From Legionella gratiana (GTDB lineage Bacteria; Pseudomonadota; Gammaproteobacteria; Legionellales; Legionellaceae), in NCBI RefSeq assembly GCF_001467695.1, contig NZ_LNYE01000029.1, positions 679,769 to 743,768 of the forward strand: a DNA stretch of 64,000 nucleotides, given 5' to 3'. Of the stretch, positions 17,191-28,224 are shown in pieces (the stretch's first letter is position 1; the number at the start of each line of letters is the position of its first letter). The position numbers and the translations under genes were made by a program. The notes under the pieces were generated by a model that was not told the origin of the DNA, searched no databases, and was given only the letters and a program-made list of their open reading frames with translations.

Positions 17191-18519
17191 TTACATATGC
17201 TTACGTTGTGCAGGATGAGATTCTTTAAGCAAGAAAGCAGCAATAAGCAAACTGGCTAAAAAGCATATGGGCATAATCATCAGAGAAACTTGGTAGCTTG
17301 CAACACTGTACACATGTACTCCATTAACCAACCGCCAAGAATGAGTATGTTGCAATATATAACCAACCAAGGGTTGAAATATTGCTCCACCAATCAATAC
17401 AGAAAGATTATTAAACCCTGAAGCAGTACCAACAAGCTCTGGAGGATTATTTTCTTTAACTACCGCAAAGCTCACTGTTTGTCCTCCTGCCCCTAGACCA
17501 AGCACAAACAAAATAAATGGAGTCCATCCATAAGATAATCCCGGAACATACAATAAGACTAATGTTGCCAATAAACCTAAAGCAGCGCTAAGAATCAATG
17601 CGATTCGACGACTTTCAATTCGATCACTTAGCCAGCCTAGTAGAGGACTTCCTATTCCTATGCCAATCCAAATCAAACTGCATAACCCTGAGGCGGCAAC
17701 AACACTAATTTGAAATTTTTCTTGTAAATAAGGGACACCCCAGAGTGCAGCAAAGACAGCAATTGGAGTCCAAATCGCAAAAGCATATCCTCCGACTATC
17801 CAGGTATAACTATGTTTGCACACTGAAACAAGTCGTTTCCATTCTTCACGAAGATAGTGTTCGGGGATAGTTTGATTTTGCTGATGAGGATAATCACGAA
17901 TATAAAACCAAAAAAATAGTGCTAATACAAAACCAATCACAGATAAAATAAAACTTGCATTACGCCAGCCTACTCCTTCAATCAAATAGGCTAATGGCAT
18001 TTCCCCAAATATAGCCCCTACTGAGCTCATAAGCTGAGCAACCCCTGCCAAAATGGCAAAATAATAAGGAGGAAACCAACGAGATAAAAGAACTAAAACG
18101 CCTATGAAAGAAAAAGCAGAACCAATTCCAATAAGAAATCTACCAATACACGCAGTAAATATACTGTCTGTTGATGCAAAGAAAGCGGAACCTAAAGCAC
18201 ATAGAATAATTGCAAAAGTCATCAATTTGCGGGGACCATATCGATCATACAATACCCCTGCTGGCAATTGAGTTGGAGCGTACGCATAAAAGTAAAAAGC
18301 AGAAATAAAACCAAATCCCTGACCTGTAACACCAAAAGTCTTCATCATCGACTCAGCCATAACACTTGGTGCTACTTGTAGAATAAATTCGTATAAATAA
18401 AATGAGGCTGCCAGAAAAAAAATAAAATATGCTGTTCCAAGTCGAGCATTCGCTCCGTGAGGTGTATTATCAATATTATATGAGCTCAATTTAAGGTCAC
18501 TCCGTTTGAAATTCCACAT
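17191..18519 (-). CDS. Major facilitator superfamily transporter
   Basis: A 442-residue inner-membrane protein with about twelve hydrophobic helices. The first cytoplasmic loop carries GVLYDRYGPRKLM and the loop between helices 8 and 9 carries GWLSDRIESRRI, both variants of the MFS motif A. The family is broad (metabolite, drug or siderophore transport); the long hydrophilic N-terminus and sequence do not let me assign a substrate. The start is uncertain because no strong ribosome site precedes the ATG at 18519. It converges with rhlE. Confidence 0.85.
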   Translation of the reverse strand: MWNFKRSDLKLSSYNIDNTPHGANARLGTAYFIFFLAASFYLYEFILQVAPSVMAESMMKTFGVTGQGFGFISAFYFYAYAPTQLPAGVLYDRYGPRKLMTFAIILCALGSAFFASTDSIFTACIGRFLIGIGSAFSFIGVLVLLSRWFPPYYFAILAGVAQLMSSVGAIFGEMPLAYLIEGVGWRNASFILSVIGFVLALFFWFYIRDYPHQQNQTIPEHYLREEWKRLVSVCKHSYTWIVGGYAFAIWTPIAVFAALWGVPYLQEKFQISVVAASGLCSLIWIGIGIGSPLLGWLSDRIESRRIALILSAALGLLATLVLLYVPGLSYGWTPFILFVLGLGAGGQTVSFAVVKENNPPELVGTASGFNNLSVLIGGAIFQPLVGYILQHTHSWRLVNGVHVYSVASYQVSLMIMPICFLASLLIAAFLLKESHPAQRKHM

Positions 18520-18660
18520 TTAAGCTTATACATATTTACTTTGTCAATATGGTTTTAGTATATAAACCTAGAAAAGACAATTATCGGTTAATAGATATTA
18601 GAATAATACTGTAATGTTTTGACTAAAGTAAAACGCCTCATCGAAACAGTTTGCTCAGGC

Positions 18661-19755
18661 TTATTTTGCCACAGGATAAATTGCACCTAATAGAGTGGGA
18701 TGAGCTGAACCTGTTATCGTTGTTAAGTCCACAGGAATATGATTTATCGTTTGCGCAGCAAACCAGGCAAACATCATTGCTTCTAAATGATCAGGACTTA
18801 TTCCTACTTCTGCAATACTCTTTACTACCGTTTCAGGCAATAACTGGCTAAGCATGTCTAATAAAGCCAGATTATGAGTACCGCCTCCACATAAGTACAA
18901 TTTTTTTACGTAGCTCCTTTCGTTTAAGAGACTATGAGCAATCGTTTTTGCAGTAAATACCAACAGCGTTTTCTGTACATCTACAGGCCTATAATCATTC
19001 TTTAAATGACCTTCCAGCCACACTAAAGAAAAGTACTCTTTACCAATACTTTTTGGCGTTGGGAGATGAATAAACGGATCTGCCATTAAGGTTGTAAGCA
19101 GAGGCTTAATAAGTTCACCCTGTTGCGCCCAATTACCATGAACATCATAAGCTTTTCCTTGATGTTTCATAATCCATGCATCCATTAAACAATTTCCAGG
19201 CCCAACGTCCCATCCTTTGATGGGTTCATTAGGATGAATCAATGTAATGTTAGCAATACCACCTACATTAGCTACGGCTATATGATTCTTTTCATGTTTA
19301 AATAGTTCTTGGTGATAAATGGGTGCAAAAGGAGCGCCCTGCCCTCCAAGAACTATATCTCGAGTTCTAAAATCTGCCACCACAGTGATACCGGTTAACG
19401 TAGAAATAGTGTGAGCACACCCTAATTGTAATGTATATGGAATCGCGCAATTGGTATTGTGACAAACTGTTTGGCCGTGACTTCCTATAGCACAAATATC
19501 ACTGGAAGATAATTTGGCTTCTTGTAATAGTTCATTGACTGCTCGAGCAAATTCTTTTCCAATTAAAGTATTTAGCTGACAAATAGATGCGAGACTTAAA
19601 TTTGAACCATTCAGCAATGCATGGATACGATTTTTAACCTCATCACTATATCTTAGGGTATTGCCCAAAAGTAGCTGATTTTTAGAGATATCGACAAGTG
19701 CTGCATCAATACCATCCATACTTGTTCCAGACATTAAGCCTATATATAAACTCAT
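18661..19755 (-). CDS. anmK: Anhydro-N-acetylmuramic acid kinase
   Basis: A 364-residue kinase of the sugar-kinase/actin fold. It shows GLMSGTSMDGIDAAL at the N-terminus, GSHGQT, FRTRDIVLGGQGAP, NVGGIANIT, and CGGGTHN near the C-terminus, all AnmK landmarks. It phosphorylates 1,6-anhydroMurNAc with ATP, giving MurNAc-6-P in the peptidoglycan recycling pathway and so using the product of the MltA- and MltG-type enzymes. I start it at 19755, where the ATG shares its A with the tatD stop (TAATG), indicating coupled translation. Last gene of the long leftward operon. Confidence 0.95.
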   Translation of the reverse strand: MSLYIGLMSGTSMDGIDAALVDISKNQLLLGNTLRYSDEVKNRIHALLNGSNLSLASICQLNTLIGKEFARAVNELLQEAKLSSSDICAIGSHGQTVCHNTNCAIPYTLQLGCAHTISTLTGITVVADFRTRDIVLGGQGAPFAPIYHQELFKHEKNHIAVANVGGIANITLIHPNEPIKGWDVGPGNCLMDAWIMKHQGKAYDVHGNWAQQGELIKPLLTTLMADPFIHLPTPKSIGKEYFSLVWLEGHLKNDYRPVDVQKTLLVFTAKTIAHSLLNERSYVKKLYLCGGGTHNLALLDMLSQLLPETVVKSIAEVGISPDHLEAMMFAWFAAQTINHIPVDLTTITGSAHPTLLGAIYPVAK

Positions 19756-20540
19756 TAACTGTTCCTCAGGTTGAAACAATTATAAAAATTTTCTGTTGTT
19801 ATTGCAGCAATTTCTTCAAATTTCATGCCACGAAGCTCTGCTAGAGCTTCTGCTACATATTTCACCAAAGCGGGATGATTTTGTTTGCCACGATAAGGCA
19901 CTGGTGCTAGATAAGGTGAGTCTGTTTCTATTAATATTCTATTTAATGGAATTTGTCGAGCAACTTCTTGCAGAGCAGTTGCATTTTTAAAAGTAATAAT
20001 ACCTGAAAATGAAATATAAAAATTCAGATCCATGGCTTTACGCGCTATATCTAAACTTTCTGCAAAACAATGCATTACCCCGCCAATTTGATCTGCATTT
20101 TCTTCCCTCATCAGTACTATTGTATCTTCTGCTGCTTCACGAGTATGAATAATCAATGGCTTCGACGTTTTTAATGCAGCTTTTATATGCTCTCTGAATC
20201 GATTACGTTGCACTTCCCGTGCTTCCTCAGTATGGGTTCGATAATAATCCAAGCCTGTTTCGCCAATCGCAATGCATGCAGGATTCACAGCTAATTCACA
20301 CAACATTTGAGACGTAATAGGAAACTCCATTTCACTATTTGGATGAACACCAACAGAAATACTGATATTAGAGTGCTCCATGGCCAGTTTCTCTAATTGT
20401 GAATAATCAGCCAGCTCTACACAAACGCATAAAAAATGCCCCACATCATTGGTTTTTGCTTGTGATAAAACATTTGTAATATCATGATTAAAATCAGTTA
20501 AATCAAGAAAATTCAAATGACAATGCGAATCAACTAACAT
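19755..20540 (-). CDS. TatD-family metal-dependent hydrolase (YcfH type)
   Basis: A 261-residue TIM-barrel hydrolase. Metal ligands are visible in VDSHCHLNFLD at the N-terminus, the GETGLDYYR strand, HTREA, the MHCFAES strand, and ETDSPYLAPVPYRG near the end. TatD/YcfH proteins are deoxyribonucleases or other phosphoesterases; the physiological role of YcfH is poorly defined. The order holB-pilZ-tatD is conserved in many gammaproteobacteria. It overlaps anmK by one base at its 3' end. Confidence 0.9.
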   Translation of the reverse strand: MLVDSHCHLNFLDLTDFNHDITNVLSQAKTNDVGHFLCVCVELADYSQLEKLAMEHSNISISVGVHPNSEMEFPITSQMLCELAVNPACIAIGETGLDYYRTHTEEAREVQRNRFREHIKAALKTSKPLIIHTREAAEDTIVLMREENADQIGGVMHCFAESLDIARKAMDLNFYISFSGIITFKNATALQEVARQIPLNRILIETDSPYLAPVPYRGKQNHPALVKYVAEALAELRGMKFEEIAAITTENFYNCFNLRNS

Positions 20541-20641
20541 GGGATGACCTCATTAAATAGAATAAAATGGCTTAGAATAACCAAGCTTCTTCTTTAAGAA
20601 GCTCTTTTAACCCAGAAAAAGCGATTAGGTTCAAAACCAAA

Positions 20642-20977
20642 TTAAATTGTATCTGTTAATTGAGATGATTTTAACATGCCTGCTAAATAGGTCTCTATTT
20701 TATTACACAAATTACGGCTATCTTCTCTCAAGAATTGTACCCCTATTCCGGGAACCTTATTGCCTTGAGCTCCTTGAGGCGTAATCCATACTACTTTTCC
20801 ATCAACCTCATAAGACTCATCTTCATCCATTAATTTTATTGATAAGCTGACTATTGCGCCAAACTCTATCTTGTGATTCGTGCGAATAAATAATCCACCA
20901 TTTTTTACAAAAGGCATATATGCTGCGTAAAGAGCCGATTCATTAGGAAATATACAGTTAATTTGTTGTTTATCCAT
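20642..20977 (-). CDS. pilZ: Type IV pilus biogenesis protein PilZ
   Basis: A 111-residue PilZ-domain protein lying directly downstream of holB (11 bp), the classical position of pilZ in Pseudomonas and relatives. It has GGLFIRTN, VDGKVVWITPQG and PGIGVQFL strands. The N-terminal RxxxR motif needed for cyclic di-GMP binding is absent, as in true PilZ, which acts in type IV pilus assembly through the FimX/PilB pathway rather than by binding the nucleotide itself. A pilus role fits the minor pilins at the left end of the window. Confidence 0.85.
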   Translation of the reverse strand: MDKQQINCIFPNESALYAAYMPFVKNGGLFIRTNHKIEFGAIVSLSIKLMDEDESYEVDGKVVWITPQGAQGNKVPGIGVQFLREDSRNLCNKIETYLAGMLKSSQLTDTI

Positions 20978-20988
20978 ACTTGATTTCC

Positions 20989-21930
20989 TTATTCACCGTG
21001 AACAGCCAACAATAAATCCTCTAATGCTAAAGTTTGATTCACATGAATATTATGGCTCAATTTTCGCTGCAATGCATTTATTCTATCGATTTGAGCAAAA
21101 ATCATAATTGGACTTAATAAAGTGGCTAAGCGTTGCAATTGATGAAGTGCAGGTCCAATATCTAAAGTTCCATTAATTTGTATTACTTGTATTTGTGAAT
21201 AAGTCAAATACAAAAACCACAATAAAGTATTAAGCTCAAATTGGCTCCACTGACTGGCTACCATACACGGATACACTTCTTCTTTAATCACAGAAATCAA
21301 ACCATCTAAGATAAATTCTGCTTGTTTAACAATCATTGCTTGTTCCGAGTCTCGCGGGTAATATTCCCCCAATCGCAGCAGATTTGTGGTGAATAGATCA
21401 ACACATGATGCAAAATGCAGTATCTGACAACGACTTAAAACGGTAGGTAATACAGTACTCAATTGTTGAGCCACCAACAAAAACAGGGTATGTTGGGGAG
21501 GCTCTTCCAAAATTTTTAATAATGAATTTGCTGCTGAGATATTCATTCGTTCAGCGGATTCAATAACAATCAACCGATGGCTTGATCGCTGCGGCGCCAA
21601 ATAAAAATAATCGTGTAACTCTCTTATTGGATCAAGCTTGATTGGCCCACCTTTTTTTTCGGGTTTAATCCACTGCAGATCAGGGTGCTCAGAACTAATA
21701 ATCAGTTGGCAATCAATGCATTCACCACAAGGTTTCGTTTCTTTTTTTTTACAAAAAACGAATTGAGAAAATTTTTGAATAAAATCAATAAGAGCAGAAT
21801 CTAATGAACCAACAAATAACATTCCTTGAGGCATACGTTCATTTTGCCATGCTAATTGAATTTGCTTCCACTGCGACAGATATTTTTCTTCATATAAAGA
21901 GGTTTTGGAGCTATGAGTATTATCGATCAT
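20989..21930 (-). CDS. holB: DNA polymerase III delta-prime subunit
   Basis: A 313-residue clamp-loader subunit. It has a zinc module ([16 protein letters not shown]), [23 protein letters not shown], and the SRC motif at LPTVLSRCQ. The Walker A region is degenerate, as expected for delta-prime. It opens the sliding clamp together with delta and tau/gamma. The gene starts within the end of tmk (ATGA overlap, 21927-21930), so the two are translationally coupled. Confidence 0.93.
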   Translation of the reverse strand: MIDNTHSSKTSLYEEKYLSQWKQIQLAWQNERMPQGMLFVGSLDSALIDFIQKFSQFVFCKKKETKPCGECIDCQLIISSEHPDLQWIKPEKKGGPIKLDPIRELHDYFYLAPQRSSHRLIVIESAERMNISAANSLLKILEEPPQHTLFLLVAQQLSTVLPTVLSRCQILHFASCVDLFTTNLLRLGEYYPRDSEQAMIVKQAEFILDGLISVIKEEVYPCMVASQWSQFELNTLLWFLYLTYSQIQVIQINGTLDIGPALHQLQRLATLLSPIMIFAQIDRINALQRKLSHNIHVNQTLALEDLLLAVHGE

Positions 21931-22565
21931 AGCTGATGCTCTATAAACTCATTTATTACATTTTGAATTGCCAATTGTACATCCTGTAAGGGAAGTCTTG
22001 CATTAATACTCACGATATTAGCGTTCATGCGGATATGGCGAAGATAACTTTCATGCACTCGATGAAAAAATTCGATTGATTGTTGCTCAATTCTATCAAG
22101 AGAACCCCTCGATTTAACGCGCTGCATTCCTTCCTCAGGGCTGATATCTAAATATAAAGTCAAATCAGGTTTTAGTCCTTGTAATGAAAAAGAAGACAGA
22201 TGCTTAATCATCTCTTGATCCAATCCACGACCACCACCCTGATAAGCCATAGTGGATAATTCAAATCGATCAGCAATAACCCAAATACCTCTTTGCAATG
22301 CAGGTTCAATAACTTGTTTCAGTAATTGGATTCTTGCTGTATAAAGGAGTAATAATTCACTACGATCATCTAAAACATCACGATAATCAGGATTTTTTAT
22401 GAGATTACGTAAAATCTCACCAATAGCAGTACCTCCAGGCTCACGTGTAGTGATTGTTTTAATCCGTCTATTGGCTAATAGGTCGATCAATGTATTTACT
22501 GCTGTGGATTTTCCAGCACCTTCTAATCCTTCAATAACAATTAACTTCCCATTTGAAGATGGCAT
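21927..22565 (-). CDS. tmk: Thymidylate kinase
   Basis: A 212-residue P-loop kinase with GLEGAGKST at residues 13-21, [26 protein letters not shown] (the DR motif) and a lid with [13 protein letters not shown]. It phosphorylates dTMP to dTDP. The position between mltG and holB is the conserved gammaproteobacterial order. The start shares a base with the mltG stop region, so coupling is likely. Confidence 0.96.
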   Translation of the reverse strand: MPSSNGKLIVIEGLEGAGKSTAVNTLIDLLANRRIKTITTREPGGTAIGEILRNLIKNPDYRDVLDDRSELLLLYTARIQLLKQVIEPALQRGIWVIADRFELSTMAYQGGGRGLDQEMIKHLSSFSLQGLKPDLTLYLDISPEEGMQRVKSRGSLDRIEQQSIEFFHRVHESYLRHIRMNANIVSINARLPLQDVQLAIQNVINEFIEHQL

Positions 22566-23563
22566 TAGGAGTCCTTTCGTTTGTATTGGTTAATTGCTTG
22601 TTTTTGTTGCTGATAAGTTTCTGAAAACTGATGTGTTCCATCGCCTTTAGCAACAAAATATAAATAATTAGATAGTTGAGGATGAGCTGCTGCATCCAAA
22701 GATTCTTTATCTACCATAGCAATAGGAGTTGGAGGTAAGCCTCTATAACGATATGAGTTATATGGTGAATCAATTTGCATATCATCATGGGACAGTTTCC
22801 CAGTGTATGCCGTGCCTAAACCATAAATGACGGTGGGATCCATCTGTAATGGCATGTTTTTATTTAAACGATTAATCATTACCCCTGCAATGAGCTTTCG
22901 CTCTTGTGGAATAGCAGTTTCCTTTTCGATAATCGAAGCTGCTGTGAGTAATTCATAAGGGTTTTTATAAGGCAAGTGAGGCGCTCTGTTAGCCCAGCAC
23001 TTATTCAAATAGATAATTAAATTACGATTTGCCTGTTCTAATAAGCTCTTACTACTACTTCCACCTTGGTATTGATAAGTATCTGCAAGCAATAATCCTT
23101 CAGCATTAGAATAATTACCTTGGATATCATTCCAATCACCCGGTTGATAATTTAGATAAGCTGCTTTCGCCAAGTCTTGAGTTACTTTTTGTTGGGTAGT
23201 TCCTGCAATAATTGTAAAATTTTGTGTTAAAACATCCCCATCTACAACTCGATGAAGCAATTGTAGCGCCGTTTCACCAGGTTTTATTTGGTATATTCCA
23301 GCTTTAAGTTTTGAAGAGAGGCCTGTGAATCGAATCACCATGAGCAGAGGAGATCTTGATGGAATTAAATTTTTTTCTTTTAAAGTGTGTACAAATTGTG
23401 AAGCCGTAGCAGTACGATCAAGAGTGATAACCACCGGAACCCCTTGAATAGGAATGAGCGGTTTTGCTATCTGAATATAGATATTCACAAGAAAAAACAT
23501 GCCCGACATAAAAAACAGCATTGCAATAGAGAATAACCACTTTTTATGTCTTAAAAATACCAT
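22565..23563 (-). CDS. mltG: Endolytic peptidoglycan transglycosylase MltG (YceG)
   Basis: A 332-residue protein with one N-terminal membrane anchor (about residues 9-30), a LysM-like region, then the YceG catalytic core: [15 protein letters not shown] (catalytic Glu in IEKE), [18 protein letters not shown] and the [15 protein letters not shown] motif. It cuts nascent glycan strands and sets their length. It starts one base after the fabF stop. The fabF-mltG-tmk-holB order is conserved in gammaproteobacteria. Confidence 0.95.
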   Translation of the reverse strand: MVFLRHKKWLFSIAMLFFMSGMFFLVNIYIQIAKPLIPIQGVPVVITLDRTATASQFVHTLKEKNLIPSRSPLLMVIRFTGLSSKLKAGIYQIKPGETALQLLHRVVDGDVLTQNFTIIAGTTQQKVTQDLAKAAYLNYQPGDWNDIQGNYSNAEGLLLADTYQYQGGSSSKSLLEQANRNLIIYLNKCWANRAPHLPYKNPYELLTAASIIEKETAIPQERKLIAGVMINRLNKNMPLQMDPTVIYGLGTAYTGKLSHDDMQIDSPYNSYRYRGLPPTPIAMVDKESLDAAAHPQLSNYLYFVAKGDGTHQFSETYQQQKQAINQYKRKDS

Positions 23564-24802
23564 TTAGATCCGTTTAAATATGAGACTGCCATTAGTTCCG
23601 CCAAAACCTAATGAATTGCTAAGAACATAATTGATCTCTCGTTTTTGGGGAGTATGAGGCACATAGTTCAAATCGCATTCTTCATCTGGATTATCCAAAT
23701 TAATGGTCGGTGGAATAATTTGATCCCTTATTGCCAAAATGCTAAATATCGCTTCTACCGATCCAGCAGCACCGAGCAAATGCCCAGTCATTGATTTTGT
23801 AGAGCTCACAGCTAACTCATAAGCATGTTGCTTGAAGACACGCTTAATGGCTTTCGTTTCATTTAAATCGTTGAGATAGGTCGATGTACCGTGTGCATTA
23901 ATATAATCAATTTGCTCTACATCTATATGCGCATCATGTATAGCCGCCTCCATTGCACGAGCCGCGCCATCGGCATCTTCATCAGGCGCAGTGATATGGT
24001 AAGCATCTCCAGACATACCAAAACCAACAAGCTCTCCATATATTTTTGCACCACGAGCTTTTGCATGTTCATATTCTTCTAATACTAGAATACCAGCTCC
24101 TTCTCCCATGACGAAACCATCTCTATCTTTATCGAAAGGTCGCGATGCTTTCTCAGGTTCATCATTGCGTTTGGATAAAGAGCGTACTGCAGAGAATCCA
24201 GCTAAACACAGTGGAGTTAAAGTCATTTCAGCTCCGCCGCATACCATAACATCAGCATCGCCATAAGCAATCATTCGTCCAGCAAGACCAATGTTATGCG
24301 TTCCTGTAGTACACGCAGTAACTACAGAAATATTAGGGCCTTTAAGCTGATGTCTAATTGAAATCTGTCCGGCAACCATATTGATAATACCCGCCGGAAT
24401 AAAAAATGGAGAAACTTTTCGAGCTCCACCTGCCATAAGTTTATCTTGGTTATTCGTGATGGTTTGAATACCGCCAATACCTGCACCCACTGCGACACCA
24501 ATACGCCTTGATAAATCAGCATCAATTTTTAAACCCGAATCAAGTATTGCTTCGTCAGCAGCAGCAAGACCATATTGGGTAAACACATCCATTTTACGAG
24601 CATCTTTAAGCGGAACATAGTTTTCAATGTTAAAATTCTTAACCTTAGCCCATATTCGTGTGCTGTATTCATTTGGATCAAATTCTTCTGCTAAAACTAC
24701 ACCACTCACACCGGCTAATATATTCTGCCAAGTTTCTTTTACATTAAGTCCAACAGGAGTAATCATACCCATGCCAGTAACTACTACACGCCGCTTATTC
24801 AA
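23564..24802 (-). CDS. fabF: Beta-ketoacyl-ACP synthase II
   Basis: A 412-residue condensing enzyme with the active-site cysteine C164 in [13 protein letters not shown], the histidines in NAHGTST and in GHLLGAAG, and the C-terminal [11 protein letters not shown] loop. It elongates acyl-ACP with malonyl-ACP and is the isozyme that controls temperature-dependent unsaturated fatty-acid content in E. coli. It follows acpP by 61 bp, the usual acpP-fabF arrangement. Confidence 0.97.
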   Translation of the reverse strand: MNKRRVVVTGMGMITPVGLNVKETWQNILAGVSGVVLAEEFDPNEYSTRIWAKVKNFNIENYVPLKDARKMDVFTQYGLAAADEAILDSGLKIDADLSRRIGVAVGAGIGGIQTITNNQDKLMAGGARKVSPFFIPAGIINMVAGQISIRHQLKGPNISVVTACTTGTHNIGLAGRMIAYGDADVMVCGGAEMTLTPLCLAGFSAVRSLSKRNDEPEKASRPFDKDRDGFVMGEGAGILVLEEYEHAKARGAKIYGELVGFGMSGDAYHITAPDEDADGAARAMEAAIHDAHIDVEQIDYINAHGTSTYLNDLNETKAIKRVFKQHAYELAVSSTKSMTGHLLGAAGSVEAIFSILAIRDQIIPPTINLDNPDEECDLNYVPHTPQKREINYVLSNSLGFGGTNGSLIFKRI

Positions 24803-24863
24803 TGAATGCTCCTTAAAACAAACTCTACCTCTTACACAACGGCAAGAGAAGAGATAAAAGCAA

Positions 24864-25112
24864 TTATGCTTCTTCTTTATTTAAATTAGATTCAATATAA
24901 TCAATCGCTTCTTGAATTGTGGTAATTTTCTCAGCTTTTTCATCAGGAATTTCTGTTTCAAATTCTTCTTCAAGAGCCATAACCAATTCCACAGTATCTA
25001 AAGAATCAGCACCTAAGTCATCAACAAATGATGCATCATTTCTTAATTCCTCTTCTTTAACACCCAACTGTTCAACAACAATTTTGCGAACACGCTCTTC
25101 AACTGTACTCAT
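24864..25112 (-). CDS. acpP: Acyl carrier protein
   Basis: An 82-residue acidic protein with the phosphopantetheine attachment serine S37 in [12 protein letters not shown] and the conserved helix [13 protein letters not shown]. It carries growing acyl chains for fatty acid, phospholipid and lipid A synthesis. A long upstream region (about 300 bp) suggests it has its own promoter for high expression, separate from the fab genes before it. Confidence 0.97.
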   Translation of the reverse strand: MSTVEERVRKIVVEQLGVKEEELRNDASFVDDLGADSLDTVELVMALEEEFETEIPDEKAEKITTIQEAIDYIESNLNKEEA

Positions 25113-25413
25113 AACTTGATTTTCCTCTTTCGGTTGATAGAAATATTAAAAACTATAGGTATTTTACCATACTACTTCCACTTAATTTTAACTGCTTGAC
25201 AAGAGCGTCAATAAATTACATTGAATTTGTAAGTATTAACACATTAAATCACTAAACTAATGTCAGTTCATTTAGCGATGTAAAAGGCACAGAAACACCT
25301 TTTATGTCGAACTCACGTTAATTATTTAAATTTAGCATCTATTCCCACAAAAAACAGTCAAAGTTAAATGGAAGTGGTATAGTTTATTCATTTATACAGA
25401 TAACGCAAGTGCA
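25113..25413. promoter_or_regulatory. acpP upstream region with palindromic repeat
   Basis: This 301-bp spacer between fabG and acpP contains a palindromic repeat copy near fabG (25266-25320) and then the acpP promoter region. Read leftward it has a TTGACG hexamer (about 25215) and a TAAAAT about 15 bp further, a plausible though short-spaced promoter. No ORF is seen. Confidence 0.5.
25266..25320 (-). repeat. Dispersed palindromic repeat, copy 2
   Basis: Reverse-oriented copy. Arms CGATGTAAAAGG (25276-25287) and CCTTTTATGTCG (25298-25309), with the terminal GAACTCACGTTA to the right. Two arm positions differ but both can form wobble pairs in RNA. It lies just downstream of fabG, so it could end the fab transcript ahead of acpP. 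Confidence 0.75.
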
Positions 25414-26160
25414 TTAACTCATATACATGCCACCATTGACATGAATTGTTTCACCTGTGATATATTTAGCACTTTCCGATGCAAGAAAAGCAACCGCTTC
25501 AGCGATATCAGATGGTTCGCCAAGCTTTCGCATGGGGATTCTTTTTAGCATTTCTTCTTTTACCATATCCGGTAATGAAGCAGTCATATCGGTATCAATA
25601 AAACCAGGTGCAACAACATTAACAGTAATCCCTCTGCTTCCTACTTCCTGTGCTAAAGATTTACTGAAACCAATAATACCTGCTTTAGCAGCAGTATAAT
25701 TGACTTGGCCTGAATTGCCACTTGAACCAACAACTGAGCCAATGGAAATAATTCGTCCCCATCGTGCTCGAAACATCGATTTTATGCAAATTTTAGTCAT
25801 CTTATATATGGAATTCAAATTGGTTTCAATGACCTTATACCATTCATCATCATCCATACGTAACAATAAGTTATCTGAGGTGACTCCAGCATTATTCACT
25901 AATATTGAAGGAGATTGATGTTCATGATTCAATTGCCCTATCACCTCTTCTATTTGCTCTGAACTAGTTACATCAAGCACTAGACCTTTTCCAGATAATT
26001 TTTCTTTCTCAAAACATGCATTGATTGATTGAGCACCTTGTTCTGTAGTTGCCGTACCGAAAACAAAAGCTCCTTGTTGTGCTAATTTCAAAGCAATTGC
26101 TTGACCTATTCCTCGGCTTGCCCCCGTAACTAAGGCAATTTTCCCCTCTAAATTGATCAT
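25414..26160 (-). CDS. fabG: 3-oxoacyl-ACP reductase
   Basis: A 248-residue short-chain dehydrogenase. It has the NADPH site TGASRGIG (residues 12-19), NNAG at 89-92, the catalytic Tyr155 and Lys159 in YTAAK, and the C-terminal GGMYMS. It reduces 3-ketoacyl-ACP in each elongation cycle. The surrounding genes are fabD and acpP, so the role in type II fatty-acid synthesis is secure. Confidence 0.96.
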   Translation of the reverse strand: MINLEGKIALVTGASRGIGQAIALKLAQQGAFVFGTATTEQGAQSINACFEKEKLSGKGLVLDVTSSEQIEEVIGQLNHEHQSPSILVNNAGVTSDNLLLRMDDDEWYKVIETNLNSIYKMTKICIKSMFRARWGRIISIGSVVGSSGNSGQVNYTAAKAGIIGFSKSLAQEVGSRGITVNVVAPGFIDTDMTASLPDMVKEEMLKRIPMRKLGEPSDIAEAVAFLASESAKYITGETIHVNGGMYMS

Positions 26161-26290
26161 TTAATTTCCTCTAATAGAAAATGTTCATCTTACACCCGTC
26201 CCGCCTATGTTCATGCTTGTCTGAGAAACATAGTTTGTTGAGCACTCTGTTACTTGGCAAAACTTGATTATTTTTAAGAATTTTCGCCGA

Positions 26291-27229
26291 TTATGCAAAT
26301 TGCTCCTCAACTTGTTCAAGGCTGATAGTATCGTAAACACTAATAGTATTTAAGCTTCTATCTATTCGTTTAATTAAACCACTAAGCACTTTTCCTGGCC
26401 CGCACTCAAGAACAAGCGCTACATCCTTCTGTTTAAAAAATTGTATCGTCTCTACCCATCGCACAGGACTATATAATTGCTCTTGCAGTTTTTTACGTAT
26501 ATGTTCTGCTGAATGATAAATACTTATATCAACATTACTAACAACATCAATTTTTGGCTTTTTAAATTCTACTTTAGCTAAGTATTCACCAAAAAGCGTC
26601 GCTGCTTCAGACAATAAAGGACAGTGACATGGGACACTTACAGGAATTATTTTAGCTAGTCGAGCCCCAGCTTCTTCAGCTAATCCCAAAATTCGTGTTA
26701 CTGCTGGAGTATGACCGGCAACAACAACTTGTCCAATTGCATTATAGTTTGCCGGAGTAACTACTTCATTGGTTCGACTTGCTTGGTCACATAAGTTTTT
26801 TACTTGTTCATCGGTTAAACCGACAAGAGCCGCCATGGCTCCTAAACCTAAAGGCACTGCATTTTGCATTACTTGTCCTCTACGGCTGACCAAGCAAGCA
26901 GCATCAAACAATGATACAGCATCGGCACAAACTAACGCAGCATACTCACCTAAGCTATGACCAGCTATAATGCATGGTTGAGTAATATTTTGTTGCATCA
27001 ATAACCTATAGACAGCGACATCTGCTGTAAGCATTGCAACCTGAGTATGCTCTGTTTGATTGAGCTTTTCTTCAGGTCCATGTTGTATAAGCTTCCATAA
27101 GTCATAGCCTACAGCCTCTGATGCTTCAGCAAAAGTCTTAACAATAATAGAATATTGCAGCTCAAAATCAGCCAACATCCCTATTGATTGTGATCCTTGC
27201 CCAGGAAATACAAATGCCGTTTTTACCAT
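26291..27229 (-). CDS. fabD: Malonyl-CoA-ACP transacylase
   Basis: A 312-residue acyltransferase with FPGQGSQ at the N-terminus, the nucleophile S92 in GHSLGEYAAL, the partner histidine in VPCHCPLL and the oxyanion region ECGPGKVLSGL. It loads malonyl groups onto ACP. It follows fabH by 41 bp and precedes fabG by 130 bp. Confidence 0.96.
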   Translation of the reverse strand: MVKTAFVFPGQGSQSIGMLADFELQYSIIVKTFAEASEAVGYDLWKLIQHGPEEKLNQTEHTQVAMLTADVAVYRLLMQQNITQPCIIAGHSLGEYAALVCADAVSLFDAACLVSRRGQVMQNAVPLGLGAMAALVGLTDEQVKNLCDQASRTNEVVTPANYNAIGQVVVAGHTPAVTRILGLAEEAGARLAKIIPVSVPCHCPLLSEAATLFGEYLAKVEFKKPKIDVVSNVDISIYHSAEHIRKKLQEQLYSPVRWVETIQFFKQKDVALVLECGPGKVLSGLIKRIDRSLNTISVYDTISLEQVEEQFA

Positions 27230-27270
27230 ATTAAAAATAGCTCCGAACTAGATTTTAAATTTATAATTAA

Positions 27271-28224
27271 TTAATAGCGAATAATCATAGCTCCCCAAGT
27301 CATTCCACCACCAAACGACTCAATCAATAATAACTCATCTCGCTTTATTTGGTTGGTCTTAATAGAATGATCTAGAGCCAAAGGAATGGAAGCAGCTGAG
27401 GTATTACCTTGACTGCCTATTGTAACAATTACTCGAGACATAGGTAGGTCTAGCTTCTTAGCTATAGCTTGAATAATGCGCATATTTGCTTGATGAGGAA
27501 TTAACCATTGAATATCGGATTTTGTCAATTGACTAACCTCTAAAACCTCATCAACAACATCGCCCATATATTTGACCGCAATTTTAAAAACCTCATTACC
27601 ACGCATACTTATCATGGCACGTTGACTATCAAATGTAGCATTACTCAAGTTTAATAATTTTTCAGCATCGTAAGATGCATGTAATACGCTTCCTACAATG
27701 CCTTGTCGATCACTTGCACTTAAAACTACAGCTCCGGCACCATCACCGAAAAGAACACAAGTTCCTCGGTCAGTCCAATCCACTGCCCGAGACATGCTTT
27801 CACTACCAATGACGAGAATATGTTTTGCTACACCAGTCATAATGTATTGTTTAGCAATATCCATAACATACACAAAACCACTACATGCAGCACCGACATC
27901 AAACGCAGGTATGGGCTTTTTAATTTTTAAAGCATGTTGCACGTAGCATGCTACCCCAGGAAAAAAATGATCTGGAGTACAGGTGGCAACCACTATTAAA
28001 TCAATTTCATTAGCATCTAAACCTGATGCATTCAAGGCTTGCTCAGCAGCTTGAGCTGCCATATATGATGTAGTTTCATAAGGTTGTGCAATGCTACGAC
28101 TGCTTATACCTGTTCGGGTAACAATCCATTCATCAGTGGTATCTAACATTGATTCCAATTCAAGATTGGTAAGTTGTTTCTCGGGAATATAACTTCCAGT
28201 GCCACTAATTACAGCATTTTTCAT
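27271..28224 (-). CDS. fabH: Beta-ketoacyl-ACP synthase III
   Basis: A 317-residue initiating condensing enzyme. The active-site cysteine is C114 in GAACSGFVY, followed by the histidine in IPHQANMRI and the asparagine in GNTSAAS. It condenses acetyl-CoA with malonyl-ACP to begin each chain. Its ATG overlaps the plsX stop (ATGA, 28221-28224). Confidence 0.96.
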   Translation of the reverse strand: MKNAVISGTGSYIPEKQLTNLELESMLDTTDEWIVTRTGISSRSIAQPYETTSYMAAQAAEQALNASGLDANEIDLIVVATCTPDHFFPGVACYVQHALKIKKPIPAFDVGAACSGFVYVMDIAKQYIMTGVAKHILVIGSESMSRAVDWTDRGTCVLFGDGAGAVVLSASDRQGIVGSVLHASYDAEKLLNLSNATFDSQRAMISMRGNEVFKIAVKYMGDVVDEVLEVSQLTKSDIQWLIPHQANMRIIQAIAKKLDLPMSRVIVTIGSQGNTSAASIPLALDHSIKTNQIKRDELLLIESFGGGMTWGAMIIRY